From NCBI RefSeq assembly GCF_012221945.1, contig NZ_CP032549.1:868001-932000 (forward strand): a stretch of DNA of 64,000 bases, read 5' to 3'. The notes under the pieces are model-generated. The model saw only the letters and a list, made by a program, of their open reading frames with translations. It was not told the DNA's origin and searched no databases. Positions within the stretch are counted from its first letter, which is position 1. The number at the start of each line of letters is the position of its first letter. Below are positions 17,000 to 25,537 of this stretch, piece by piece. The translations under genes were made by a program, and so were the position numbers. The DNA comes from Glutamicibacter mishrai (GTDB taxonomy: Bacteria; Actinomycetota; Actinomycetes; Actinomycetales; Micrococcaceae).

Positions 17000-18502
17000 A
17001 TGAGCACCACGCTGACCGACACCCTGCAGCACTGGATCAACAACGCCGCCTACTCGGCTGATGAGCGCACCGGCAAGATCTACAACCCCGCCACCGGTGA
17101 AGTCGCCCGCACCGTGCAGCTGGCCTCCAAGGCCACCACCGAGCTGGCCATCGCCGCCGCCGCCGAAGCCTTCCCGAAGTGGCGCGACACCTCGCTGGCC
17201 CGCCGCACCGCCATCATGTTCAACTTCCGCCAGCTGCTGGCCGAACGCAAGGGCGAGTTGGCAGCCATCATCACCGCGGAGCACGGCAAGGTGCTCGACG
17301 ATGCGCTGGGCGAAGTCGCCCGCGGCCTGGAAGTCGTGGAACTGTGCTGCAACGCCCCCTACCTGCTCAAAGGCGAATACTCGCAGAACGCCTCCACCGG
17401 CGTAGACGTGCAGTCGCTGCGCCAGCCGGTCGGCGTCTCCGCGATCATCTCGCCGTTCAACTTCCCAGCCATGGTGCCACTGTGGTTCTTCCCGGTGGCC
17501 ATCGCCTCCGGCAACGCGGTGGTGCTCAAGCCATCGGAGAAGGACCCGACCGCAGCGATCTGGCTCGCCCAGCTCTTCGCCGAAGCCGGGCTGCCAGAAG
17601 GCGTGCTGAATGTGGTGCACGGCGACAAGGAATCGGTGGACACCCTGCTGACCGATCCGCGCGTCAGCTCGGTCTCCTTCGTGGGATCCACCCCGATCGC
17701 CCAATACGTGTACTCCACCGGCACCGCCCACGGCAAGCGCGTCCAGGCCTTCGGCGGAGCGAAGAACCACATGCTGGTGCTCCCGGATGCCGACCTGGAT
17801 CTGGCTGCCGACATGGCCGTGAACGCCGGGTTCGGCGCGGCCGGCGAGCGCTGCATGGCGATCTCCGTGGTGGTCGCGCTGGAATCGATCGCCGATGAGC
17901 TGGTGGCCAAGATCGCCGAGCGCGCCAAGACGCTGCGCGTGGGCGATGGCACCCGCGGCTGCGATATGGGCCCGCTGATCACCGGCGAGCACAAGGCCAA
18001 GGTCGCCGGCTACATTGATGCCGGCATCGCCGCCGGAGCCGATCTGGTGGTTGATGGCCGCACCGGCACCGTGGACGCCGAGGGCGAAGGCTTCTTCCTG
18101 CATCCGACCCTCTTCGACAAGGTCGGCACCGACATGTCCATCTACACCGATGAGATCTTCGGCCCGGTGCTTTCGGTGGTCCGCGTCAAATCCTTCAACG
18201 AGGGCATCGAGATGATCAACGCGTCGCCGTACGGCAATGGCACCGCGATCTTCACCAACGACGGCGGCGCTGCCCGCCGCTTCGAGGACGAGATCCAGGT
18301 GGGCATGGTCGGCGTCAACGTGCCGATCCCGGTGCCAGTGGGCTACCACTCCTTCGGCGGCTGGAAGGCCTCGCTGTTCGGCGACCAGCACGCCTACGGC
18401 CCGGAGGGCTTCAAGTTCTTCACCCGCAACAAGGTGGTCACCAAGCGCTGGCTGGATCCCAGCCACGGTGGCATCAATCTCGGCTTCCCGCAGAACGACT
18501 AG
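17000..18502 (+). CDS. mmsA: CoA-acylating (methyl)malonate-semialdehyde dehydrogenase
   Basis: 500 residues. The aldehyde dehydrogenase fold is of the MmsA subgroup: SPFNFPAMVPLWFFPVAIA, FVGSTPIAQYVY, GGAKNHMLVLPDAD (where hydrolytic ALDHs have a catalytic Glu) and the nucleophile Cys near residue 285 in GERCMAISV. The C-terminus has GGWKASLFGD. The enzyme converts malonate semialdehyde or methylmalonate semialdehyde plus CoA and NAD to acetyl- or propionyl-CoA and CO2. AAAGGA precedes the start. With the downstream aminotransferase it forms a beta-alanine/3-aminoisobutyrate type degradation operon under the divergent PucR regulator. Confidence 0.92.
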   Translation: MSTTLTDTLQHWINNAAYSADERTGKIYNPATGEVARTVQLASKATTELAIAAAAEAFPKWRDTSLARRTAIMFNFRQLLAERKGELAAIITAEHGKVLDDALGEVARGLEVVELCCNAPYLLKGEYSQNASTGVDVQSLRQPVGVSAIISPFNFPAMVPLWFFPVAIASGNAVVLKPSEKDPTAAIWLAQLFAEAGLPEGVLNVVHGDKESVDTLLTDPRVSSVSFVGSTPIAQYVYSTGTAHGKRVQAFGGAKNHMLVLPDADLDLAADMAVNAGFGAAGERCMAISVVVALESIADELVAKIAERAKTLRVGDGTRGCDMGPLITGEHKAKVAGYIDAGIAAGADLVVDGRTGTVDAEGEGFFLHPTLFDKVGTDMSIYTDEIFGPVLSVVRVKSFNEGIEMINASPYGNGTAIFTNDGGAARRFEDEIQVGMVGVNVPIPVPVGYHSFGGWKASLFGDQHAYGPEGFKFFTRNKVVTKRWLDPSHGGINLGFPQND

Positions 18503-18509
18503 GAGCATC

Positions 18510-19877
18510 ATGAGCGAGCAGTTGACCGAAGAAATCACCGGCGAGCAGATCGCCGCCGGCAAGCGCGCCTACGAGCTGGATCGGGAACATGTGTTCCATT
18601 CCTGGCAGGCGCAGGGGCCCTTCACCCCGATGACCATCCTGAAGACCGAGGGATCCTATGTGTGGGACGGCGAGGGCAACAAGCTCATTGACCTCTCCAG
18701 CCAGCTGGTGAACACCAATATCGGCCACCAGCATCCCAAGGTCATCGCCGCCATCCAGGAGCAGGCCGGCAAGATCGCCACGATCGCCCCGCAGCATGTG
18801 AACGAGGCACGCTCCGAGGCGGCGCGGCTGGTCGCCAAGCACACCCCGGGCGAGTTGAACAAGATCTTCTTCACCAATGGCGGCGCGGATGCGGTGGAGC
18901 ATGCGGTGCGCATGGCCCGGGTGCACACCGGCAAGCACAAGGTGCTATCGGCCTACCGTTCCTACCATGGCGGCACCCACCTGGCGGTGAATATCACCGG
19001 TGATCCGCGGCGCTTCGCTTCGGATCATGCCAGCGACGGGGTCGTGCATTTCTTCCCCGCCTACCCGTACCGCTCCTACTTCAACTCCACCACGCCAGAA
19101 GAGGAGACCCAGCGGGCGCTGAAGCACCTGGAAGATACGATCCTGCTGGAAGGCCCCGGCACCATCGCCGCGATCATCTTGGAATCCATTCCGGGTACCG
19201 CCGGGATCTACCTGCCGCCTCCCGGATACCTCCAGGGTGTTCGCGAGCTGACCAAGAAGCACGGCATCGTATACATCGCCGACGAGGTGATGGCCGGTTT
19301 CGGGCGCAGCGGTGAATGGTTCGCGGTGAACCACTTTGATGTGGTGCCGGATCTGATGACCTTTGCCAAGGGCGTGAACTCCGGTTATGTGCCACTGGGC
19401 GGCGTGGCCATCAGCCCGGAGATCTTCGAGACCTTCCGCGAGAACGCATACCCTGGCGGGCTGACCTACTCGGGCCATCCGCTGGCCTGTGCCGCTACGG
19501 TCGCCACCATCACCGCGATGGAGGATGAGGGCATGGTGGAGAATGCCAAGCGCCTCGGCGAGGAAATCATCGGCCCGCGTCTGGCACAGTTCGCCGCTGA
19601 CCATCCATCGGTGGGCGAGGTGCGCGGCACCGGGGTGTTCTGGGCGATCGAGCTGGTGAAGAACCGGGAAACCCGTGAGCCGCTGGCCGCCTATGGTGGC
19701 AGCAGCCCTCAGATGAACCAGGTGATCGGCGCGGCGAAGAAGGCTGGCCTGCTGCCGTTCGCCAACTTCAACCGGCTGCACGTGGTTCCGGCGATGAATA
19801 TCGAGGACGAGGTGCTCATCGAAGCGTTGGATCGCCTCGAGCAGGCGCTGATCGTGGCAGATAGCTTCGTCGAATAA
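18510..19877 (+). CDS. Class III aminotransferase, probably beta-alanine/omega-amino acid type
   Basis: 455 residues. PLP motifs are NGGADAVEHAVRMAR, YIADEVMAGFGRSGEWF and the lysine near residue 287 in TFAKGVNSGYVPLGG. TYSGHPLACAATVA is also typical. The style resembles taurine:pyruvate and beta-alanine transaminases. It begins 7 bp after the mmsA stop (AGGAG overlaps the stop), so the two are co-translated. Removing the amino group of beta-alanine would yield malonate semialdehyde for MmsA; taurine is a less likely alternative because no sulfoacetaldehyde enzyme is adjacent. Confidence 0.9.
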   Translation: MSEQLTEEITGEQIAAGKRAYELDREHVFHSWQAQGPFTPMTILKTEGSYVWDGEGNKLIDLSSQLVNTNIGHQHPKVIAAIQEQAGKIATIAPQHVNEARSEAARLVAKHTPGELNKIFFTNGGADAVEHAVRMARVHTGKHKVLSAYRSYHGGTHLAVNITGDPRRFASDHASDGVVHFFPAYPYRSYFNSTTPEEETQRALKHLEDTILLEGPGTIAAIILESIPGTAGIYLPPPGYLQGVRELTKKHGIVYIADEVMAGFGRSGEWFAVNHFDVVPDLMTFAKGVNSGYVPLGGVAISPEIFETFRENAYPGGLTYSGHPLACAATVATITAMEDEGMVENAKRLGEEIIGPRLAQFAADHPSVGEVRGTGVFWAIELVKNRETREPLAAYGGSSPQMNQVIGAAKKAGLLPFANFNRLHVVPAMNIEDEVLIEALDRLEQALIVADSFVE

Positions 19878-19885
19878 CAACCATG

Positions 19886-19915
19886 CTGGCAGGGTGGCGC
19901 AAGCCATCCTGCCAG
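19886..19915 (+). terminator. Rho-independent terminator
   Basis: A 12-bp stem CTGGCAGGgTGG with one mismatch and a 6-base loop is followed by TTTTCTTTTTT. It closes the mmsA-aminotransferase operon. Confidence 0.93.
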
Positions 19916-19940
19916 TTTTCTTTTTTGCGGGAGGACAATG

Positions 19941-21299
19941 ATGACTTCACCAACCAGCGAACAGCTGCTGGCCGCCCACCCACGGGCTTCAACAGATCCG
20001 GATGATCGGGCCCGGGCCAGCGTGGATCGTTCGGGGTTCATCCCGCAAAGCTTTGCCGACGGCGTGGTTTTCGCGCAGGACATCGATGATGTAGTGCTCA
20101 CGATGAAGCTGGCTTCCGAACATGGAGTGAAAATCGTCCCGCGCGGGGCCGGTACCGGGCTGGCCGCAGGTTCCTGCGCGCAGGCTGGCGAGGTGGTGCT
20201 GGATTTGTCGGCAATGAACCAGATCCTCTCGCTGGACCCGGTGCAAGGCATCGCGGTGGTCCAGCCCGGAGTCATCAATGCGGCCGTCAACCATGCTGCC
20301 GGCGAGCACGGGCTGTTCTACGCGCCGGATCCGGCCAGCACCGCCATCTGTTCCATCGGCGGCAATATCGCCACCAATGCCGGTGGCATGTGGTGCGCCA
20401 AGTACGGGGTGACCCGCGAATCGGTGCTCAGCCTGCTGGTGGTCCTGCCTGATGGTCAATTGCTGCGCACCGGGCGGCGCACCATCAAGGGCGTGGCCGG
20501 ATACGACATGAATGCGCTGATGATCGGTTCCGAGGGGACCTTGGGCATCGTCGTCGAGGCCACGCTCAGGTTGCGGCCCAAGCCAAAACACACCGCAACC
20601 CTTGTCTCCTATTTTCCGGATGAGGCCGCCGCGGCATCGGCTGCTTCGGCTGTGATCGCGGCCGGGCTGACCCCTTCGGTGCTGGAGCTGATGGATGGCA
20701 AAACCCTGAGCGCCGTGGATTCGGCGCTGGGCACCGACCACCACAGCCGAGGCGGGGCACTGCTGCTGGCTCAAACCGATGGCTACGGCGCCCACTTGGA
20801 GATGCAGGCTTTACAGGATGCCATAGAACCGCTGGCCGCACACAGCGAACTGGCCCAAGATCCGCAGCATGCCGAGGCCCTGGTCGAAGCACGACGCCAG
20901 GCGATCCCGAGCATGGAAAAGCTCGGCACTGTCTCCATCTGCGATATCGGTGTGCCACGCAATCGGCTGGCCGAAGCCATAGCGGGATTGCAACGGATCG
21001 AAGCTGAACGCGGTGTTTCGATTTTTATCATCGCGCACGCCGCCGATGGGAACCTGCACCCCATCATCGTCGTGCCCGAGGGGCAGTCCATTACTACCGG
21101 CAGCCCCAAGGCCGCCTTGGCCGATATGTTCTATCTGGCCAAGGAGCTTGGCGGAACGTTGACCGGAGAACACGGTATCGGCCTGCTCAAGCAGGATTGG
21201 TTGCCGGAGGAAGTTGGCGAAACCTCTTTGCAACTGCAGCGTCGGCTCCGTGCGGTGTTTGACCCACAGGGCATCTTGAACCCCGGAAAAGCGATCTAG
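19941..21299 (+). CDS. FAD-linked oxidase (glycolate oxidase GlcD / D-lactate dehydrogenase-like)
   Basis: 452 residues. The N-terminal FAD-binding type 4 domain has VPRGAGTGLAAGS, then SIGGNIATNAGGMWCAKYGV, TIKGVAGYDMNALMIGSEGTLG. The C-terminal FAD oxidase domain has HAADGNLHPIIVVPEG and ends GEHGIGLLKQDWL. This is the VAO/PCMH-type alpha-hydroxyacid oxidase arrangement; D-lactate or glycolate is the usual substrate. Two ATGs are adjacent (19938, 19941), and the second gives a better 6-bp spacing from GGGAGG. No Fe-S subunit follows. Confidence 0.9.
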   Translation: MTSPTSEQLLAAHPRASTDPDDRARASVDRSGFIPQSFADGVVFAQDIDDVVLTMKLASEHGVKIVPRGAGTGLAAGSCAQAGEVVLDLSAMNQILSLDPVQGIAVVQPGVINAAVNHAAGEHGLFYAPDPASTAICSIGGNIATNAGGMWCAKYGVTRESVLSLLVVLPDGQLLRTGRRTIKGVAGYDMNALMIGSEGTLGIVVEATLRLRPKPKHTATLVSYFPDEAAAASAASAVIAAGLTPSVLELMDGKTLSAVDSALGTDHHSRGGALLLAQTDGYGAHLEMQALQDAIEPLAAHSELAQDPQHAEALVEARRQAIPSMEKLGTVSICDIGVPRNRLAEAIAGLQRIEAERGVSIFIIAHAADGNLHPIIVVPEGQSITTGSPKAALADMFYLAKELGGTLTGEHGIGLLKQDWLPEEVGETSLQLQRRLRAVFDPQGILNPGKAI

Positions 21300-21336
21300 C
21301 CTATCCATGCAGTACTGGCTTGGGTAGGGTAAGTAC

Positions 21337-21804
21337 ATGGATGGGTTTCTGAAAGTGGATTTTGGTACTCCCCTCATGTTGCTGGGCGTCGCAGTCATCT
21401 TTTTCCTGCTCTGCATCCCCATGCTCATCCATGGGCTGATCCGCCGGCGGAAGTTTTCGACCCTGAGGGATGGCGAACAAACATATTCCTTGCGCTCGTC
21501 CATCCGAACCGAGCTGATCATGTCTGCCCTGGCTGCGGTGTTGCTGGTGGTCTGTCTGGTTGCCGGGTCCGGCGGCTACGGCCGGGCCATGGATAATCTG
21601 CAGGCCAATATCGAACGCGAGTTCTCCCCTACCGAGTTGGACATCCACTTCTGGACTGGCTCCTCGGCGGTGGCGAACATTTCGCTGCCCGATGGCTCAA
21701 GCTATGAACCGGCCACCATTTCGCTGGAGGATGGCTATCGGCCGGTGATCAATGAAGCGTCGCGTAATGATCAGCTTCCAGTGAACCCGGACACCAGTAG
21801 TTAG
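21337..21804 (+). CDS. Small membrane protein of unknown function
   Basis: 155 residues. Two membrane helices (residues about 11-33, PLMLLGVAVIFFLLCIPMLI, and 58-80, LIMSALAAVLLVVCLVAGSG) are separated by a basic loop, RRRKFSTLRDGEQ. The C-terminal ~75 residues are soluble and polar and should lie outside the cell. I do not recognise the family. A similar membrane-plus-globular layout is common among actinobacterial hypothetical proteins. It is transcribed in the same direction as the oxidase upstream and the HtaA-domain gene downstream. Confidence 0.65.
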   Translation: MDGFLKVDFGTPLMLLGVAVIFFLLCIPMLIHGLIRRRKFSTLRDGEQTYSLRSSIRTELIMSALAAVLLVVCLVAGSGGYGRAMDNLQANIEREFSPTELDIHFWTGSSAVANISLPDGSSYEPATISLEDGYRPVINEASRNDQLPVNPDTSS

Positions 21805-21868
21805 CTCAGTTATGAAATACTGATCAACAGAGTATTTACTGCCGTTAGCTTGTGGGAGGACAACAATA

Positions 21869-22345
21869 ATGATGGGAAATGGTGCGCCAGTTGGCGATCC
21901 GTTCCAGCCGCATCTGGAATGGGGTCTGAAGGCCTCGTTCGTGGGTTATATTTCTTCCCTCGCTGATGGACGCATTGAAGCGAGCAATGGTGTTTGGCAG
22001 GCGGGCAACTCGCTGGTCTTCCCGGCATCCCCGGCTGCTGATGTTCCCGATAACGAGGTCTGGTTCAATGGCCAGGTTTCATTCTCCGGGCACGGCGGCA
22101 TGATGAAGCTCGACCTGATCGAACCGCGCGTGGAAAACCACGATGAGACCATCACGCTGACCATTGGTACCGCCACTGGCCGTGTTGCCATCGCCGAGCT
22201 AACCGAAACTGCCGTCTCGCGGGCCTTCGGCTTGGTCAAGACCCGCTTCTCGGCGGTGCTCACCGAATCCGGTTCGCAGTTGTTCAACGGACAGTACCCG
22301 GCAGGCCAGCAGCTCGAAGACCTTGAAGTAGTTCTTCGCGGCTAG
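21869..22345 (+). CDS. HtaA-domain protein without signal peptide
   Basis: 158 residues. LEWGLKASFVGYISSLADGRIEAS opens a HtaA-like domain; EVWFNGQVSFSGHGGMMKLDLIEPRV is its most conserved block. HtaA domains of Corynebacterium bind haem, normally on exported and anchored proteins. Here there is neither signal peptide nor membrane segment, so the protein is predicted to be cytoplasmic. The haem-ligand Tyr/His of characterised domains cannot be aligned with certainty by eye. GGGAGGAC precedes two adjacent ATGs (21869, 21872). The next gene is a tiny membrane protein. Confidence 0.72.
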   Translation: MMGNGAPVGDPFQPHLEWGLKASFVGYISSLADGRIEASNGVWQAGNSLVFPASPAADVPDNEVWFNGQVSFSGHGGMMKLDLIEPRVENHDETITLTIGTATGRVAIAELTETAVSRAFGLVKTRFSAVLTESGSQLFNGQYPAGQQLEDLEVVLRG

Positions 22346-22410
22346 CCAGCTCCCGCTGTTGCAGCCGGCAGCATGGAAGCTTGCACGTATATGAGAGGAA
22401 TGATTCGCGC

Positions 22411-22575
22411 ATGAACCCGCTGATACCTAACGCGTTCGAAATCATCGTTTTCTATATCATTCCGGTGCTCTTTGTCGTGGGTCTGACCTTCACGATCATC
22501 TTCATTGCCCACGCGCGGAAGTCGACTTCCTTTGAGCTCGAATCAGATGAAGAGCACGAGGCGAACGACGAGTAG
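22411..22575 (+). CDS. Single-span membrane protein, 54 residues
   Basis: MNPLIPNAFEIIVFYIIPV leads into one hydrophobic helix (about residues 9-34), then a basic stop-transfer HARKS and an acidic tail ESDEEHEANDE. The start at 22411 follows GAGAGGAA. It is 66 bp after the HtaA-domain gene on the same strand and is followed by a strong terminator, so it probably belongs to the same unit. The function is unknown. Confidence 0.6.
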   Translation: MNPLIPNAFEIIVFYIIPVLFVVGLTFTIIFIAHARKSTSFELESDEEHEANDE

Positions 22576-22592
22576 CCGTTCGAAACTTAAGT

Positions 22593-22632
22593 AAGTGATG
22601 CCAGCACCAAATTAATGGTGCTGGCATCACTT
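22593..22632. terminator. Bidirectional terminator
   Basis: A perfect 17-bp stem AAGTGATGCCAGCACCA with its complement and a 6-base AT loop is followed by TTTGTTT-like sequence. It lies between convergent genes. Confidence 0.93.
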
Positions 22633-22667
22633 GTTTGATGACGGAGAAGAATCACGCCGATACGCTG

Positions 22668-23480
22668 CTATTGGCGCGAGAACTCCGAAGCGCGCGCCAC
22701 TTGCTCATCGCTCAACGAGTGCCCGGTGTACTTCTCGAACTGGGCTGCGGCCTGCAAAGCGATGACTTCAGCACCGGTGATCACCGGCTTGCCTGCCTTC
22801 TGGGCGGCAATGACCAGCGGGGTCTGGCTTGGGAAAGCGACAACGTCGAAAACGGCTTCGGCAGCAGCGATGTGCGCGTCAGAGAATGACTGCACCTCAG
22901 CCTGCGCTCCATCCATGCCCAGAGGAGTGACGTTCACCAGGATCTGGTGGCCAGGGGCTGGATCGGAGACAACAAACTCGTAGCCATACTTCTGGGCCAG
23001 TTCTTTGCCGGCCTTCTCATTGCGGGCGAGCACGGTCAGGTTTTCAAATCCTGCATCACGGAATGCAGCGACTACGGCCTTGGCCATGCCCCCGGATCCG
23101 CGAACCAGGACGCTGTGCTCCACGTTCAATTCGTGGCGCTTGATCAACGTGGCAATGGCTTCGAAATCGGTATTGGAGGCCACGAGGTGCCCATCGGTGT
23201 TCACGATAGTGTTGACCGAGTCGATAGCGGCGGCCGAAGGTTCGATCTCATCAACCAGCTTCATCACGTCTTCCTTGAAGGGCATGGAGACCGAGCATCC
23301 GCGAATGCCCAAGGCACGAACACCGGCAATTGCTCCGGCCAGGTCCTCGGTGGAGAAGGCCTTGTAGATGAAGTTCAGCCCGAGTTCTTCATATAGGTAG
23401 TTGTGGAAGCGGGTCCCGATATTTGATGGGCGCCCCGACAGCGAGATGCACAGGGACATGTCTTTATTCAAGATGGGCAC
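22668..23480 (-). CDS. Shikimate dehydrogenase-like protein (HI0607/SdhL type)
   Basis: 270 residues. The N-terminal AroE-type substrate domain reads LCISLSGRPSNIGTRFHNYL and CSVSMPFKEDVM (the catalytic-type Lys is in PFKED). The C-terminal NADP-binding domain has LVRGSGGMAKAVVAAF. The opening NKDMSLCISLSGRPSN matches the HI0607-like branch, in which shikimate activity is weak. The GTG start at 23480 is preferred: GGAG lies 8 bp upstream and it gives the family's usual N-terminus, whereas the ATG at 23459 would remove it. The true substrate is uncertain. Confidence 0.85.
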   Translation of the reverse strand: MPILNKDMSLCISLSGRPSNIGTRFHNYLYEELGLNFIYKAFSTEDLAGAIAGVRALGIRGCSVSMPFKEDVMKLVDEIEPSAAAIDSVNTIVNTDGHLVASNTDFEAIATLIKRHELNVEHSVLVRGSGGMAKAVVAAFRDAGFENLTVLARNEKAGKELAQKYGYEFVVSDPAPGHQILVNVTPLGMDGAQAEVQSFSDAHIAAAEAVFDVVAFPSQTPLVIAAQKAGKPVITGAEVIALQAAAQFEKYTGHSLSDEQVARASEFSRQ

Positions 23481-23620
23481 GAGTATTTCTCCAAAGCTTG
23501 TTCGCAGTTCACCACCCAATATACGTGTCCGTGTTCTCGAAATTGTTCACATGCTCGCTCGATGACATCGTGACGAGCACCCCTTTTGCTGTCTTGGCCC
23601 TTTCGATAAGCTCAGGTTCC

Positions 23621-24031
23621 ATGAGCAAGGATTTGGAAGCAGGACCCTTCTATCACGGCACCAAAGCGGCGTTGGGCCCCGGCGATTTGTTATCCGCAGG
23701 ATTTTCCTCGAACTATCGCCCCGAAGTCATCATGAACCATATCTATTTCACGGCCTTGCCAGACGGTGCGGGATTAGCCGCTGAAATTGCGGCGCTGGAT
23801 GGCACGCCTCATGTTTATGAAGTGGAGCCGACGGGCGATTTCGAAGATGATCCCAATGTCACTGACAAGAAGTTCCCGGGCAATCCCACCCGGTCGTACC
23901 GCAGCGCCAGTCCGCTCAGGGTTGTCCGTGAAGTACATGATTGGAAGCGGCTTTCGGCCCAGGAGCTGCAAGGCTGGAGAGACCGCATCGCGGCCATCAC
24001 CGCTAGCCCGAAAGGCGAACTCATCAATTAG
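23621..24031 (+). CDS. arr: Rifampicin ADP-ribosyltransferase (Arr family)
   Basis: 136 residues, close to the ~140 of Arr. The N-terminal PFYHGTKAALGPGDLL holds the family's NAD-binding His, NHIYFTAL the conserved Tyr region and VYEVEPTGDFEDDPNVTDKK the conserved Asp region, followed by PGNPTRSYRSASPLRVV. These enzymes transfer ADP-ribose from NAD+ to the C23 hydroxyl of rifampicin, inactivating it. Chromosomal copies are common in environmental actinobacteria. The start at 23621 matches the usual family N-terminus; the reading frame extends upstream without support. Confidence 0.93.
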   Translation: MSKDLEAGPFYHGTKAALGPGDLLSAGFSSNYRPEVIMNHIYFTALPDGAGLAAEIAALDGTPHVYEVEPTGDFEDDPNVTDKKFPGNPTRSYRSASPLRVVREVHDWKRLSAQELQGWRDRIAAITASPKGELIN

Positions 24032-24041
24032 GCCAAATGGG

Positions 24042-24090
24042 AATCGGCGGTGTCCAAGGCCCCGGACAGGGGCCGTGGACACCGCCGATT
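24042..24090. terminator. Bidirectional terminator between arr and an aldehyde dehydrogenase
   Basis: A long stem AATCGGCGGTGTCCA with its complement is extended inward by GGCCCC/GGGGCC across a bulge. It serves two convergent genes. Confidence 0.92.
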
Positions 24091-24100
24091 TCGTGGGCTC

Positions 24101-25513
24101 TTAGCCCTTGATGATCTGCGGCTGGGCCAAGGACTTCAGCCCGTCAATGCCGAATTCCAGGCCGTAGCCCGATTGCTTGGCACCGCCGAATGGAATGCGC
24201 GGATCGATGGTGCCGTGGGAGTTGATCCACACGGTCCCGGACTCGATCTGCGCGGCGACTTCCAAGGCCTTGGCCCGGTCGCTGCTCCAGACCGAAGCAC
24301 CGAGGCCTACCTCCAGGGAGTTGGCGTGTTCGATGGCTTCCGCGCTGTTCTTGACCTTGATGATCGGCAACGCCGGCCCGAATTGCTCCTCGGTCACCAA
24401 ACGATTATCCGCAGCGATGTCAGCGATGAGCGTGGTGGGATAGAAGTATCCCTTCGCCTGCTCATCAGGATTCGCACCGAGTAGTACCGTAGCGCCGGAG
24501 TCAACAGCGTCTGCGACCAGTTCGGCAACGATGTCGTACTGGGCCTTGTTCTGCAGCGGGCCCAAGACATTGTTTTCGTCCAGGCCGTTGCCCATCGGCA
24601 TGGCCTTGGCTACCGCGGTGAGTTCGGTGCACACCTCGTCGTAGATCGCCTCGGGGACGTAGAGACGCTTCAACGCAGCGCAGGTCTGGCCGGTGTTGAT
24701 GAACGCGCCCCAGAACAGGTCCTGGGCAATTGCTTTCGGGTCGGCGTCCTCCAGCACAATGCCTGCGTCGTTGCCACCCAGTTCCATGGTCAGCCGTTTG
24801 ACCGTATCGGCTGAAGATCGGATGATCGCCTTGCCTGTCCGGGTGGAACCGGTGAACATGATCTTGGCGATGTCCGGATGGCTGGAAAGCTTCTCGCCGA
24901 CCTCGCGTCCTCCGGCGACAACATGCAGGACATCGGCGGGCAGCACCTCATTGAGGATGTGCACCAAGGCCAGGACCGAAAGCGGAGTGTATTCGCTGGG
25001 CTTCATCACAACGCTGTTGCCCATGCGCAGGGATGGGGCCAGCTGCCAGATGGAAATCATCATTGGCCAGTTCCACGGCCCGATCGCGCCGACAACGCCC
25101 AGGGCACGATAGTGCTTGGCCGCATAGGTTTCGCCGTCGTCCACGATGACTTCGGGTTCCACTTCGTAGGCGGTGGCAGCCCGCAGCCAGGCGGCTGCAC
25201 CTCCCACTTCGAATCGGGCGTTGGGCCCGTTCAGCGGTTTGCCCTGTTCACGCGAGAGCAGTTCGGCCAGGGCCTCGGCGTTGGCTTCGATATTGTCGGC
25301 TGCGGCGTTGAGCAGGCGCTTGCGTTCTTCGTGGCCGAGTTTGTCCCAGCCTGGTTGTGCTGCCTTGGCCGAAGCCACGGCCGCATCGAGGTCCCCGGCG
25401 GTTTGCTCGGCGACGCGGCCCACAAGTTCTCCGGTGGCTGGGTCGTGGATTTCGGTTCCGCCGGTTGCGGGTTGGATGGCGTCTAGCATTTCTTGGGCGT
25501 TGGCGAATGCCAT
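24101..25513 (-). CDS. NAD(P)-dependent aldehyde dehydrogenase
   Basis: 470 residues with the complete ALDH pattern: GPWNWPMMISIWQLAPSL for cofactor entry, FTGSTRTGKAI, the catalytic Glu near residue 244 in MELGGNDAG, and the nucleophile Cys near 278 in NTGQTCAALKR. It lies 24 bp downstream of an APC permease on the same strand, with an AraC regulator upstream, opposite a copper amine oxidase. Oxidation of the aldehyde produced by that oxidase, such as phenylacetaldehyde or an imidazole or indole aldehyde, is the likely job (the FeaB role). Exact specificity is inferred. Confidence 0.92.
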   Translation of the reverse strand: MAFANAQEMLDAIQPATGGTEIHDPATGELVGRVAEQTAGDLDAAVASAKAAQPGWDKLGHEERKRLLNAAADNIEANAEALAELLSREQGKPLNGPNARFEVGGAAAWLRAATAYEVEPEVIVDDGETYAAKHYRALGVVGAIGPWNWPMMISIWQLAPSLRMGNSVVMKPSEYTPLSVLALVHILNEVLPADVLHVVAGGREVGEKLSSHPDIAKIMFTGSTRTGKAIIRSSADTVKRLTMELGGNDAGIVLEDADPKAIAQDLFWGAFINTGQTCAALKRLYVPEAIYDEVCTELTAVAKAMPMGNGLDENNVLGPLQNKAQYDIVAELVADAVDSGATVLLGANPDEQAKGYFYPTTLIADIAADNRLVTEEQFGPALPIIKVKNSAEAIEHANSLEVGLGASVWSSDRAKALEVAAQIESGTVWINSHGTIDPRIPFGGAKQSGYGLEFGIDGLKSLAQPQIIKG

Positions 25514-25537
25514 GGTGCAACTCCTTTGTGCAGCGAT

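Noticed and set aside
16913..18562. A 549-codon open frame on the minus strand
   Set aside because: It lies opposite mmsA, which has complete motifs; the antisense product is a His/Gly/Arg-rich artefact of codon bias.
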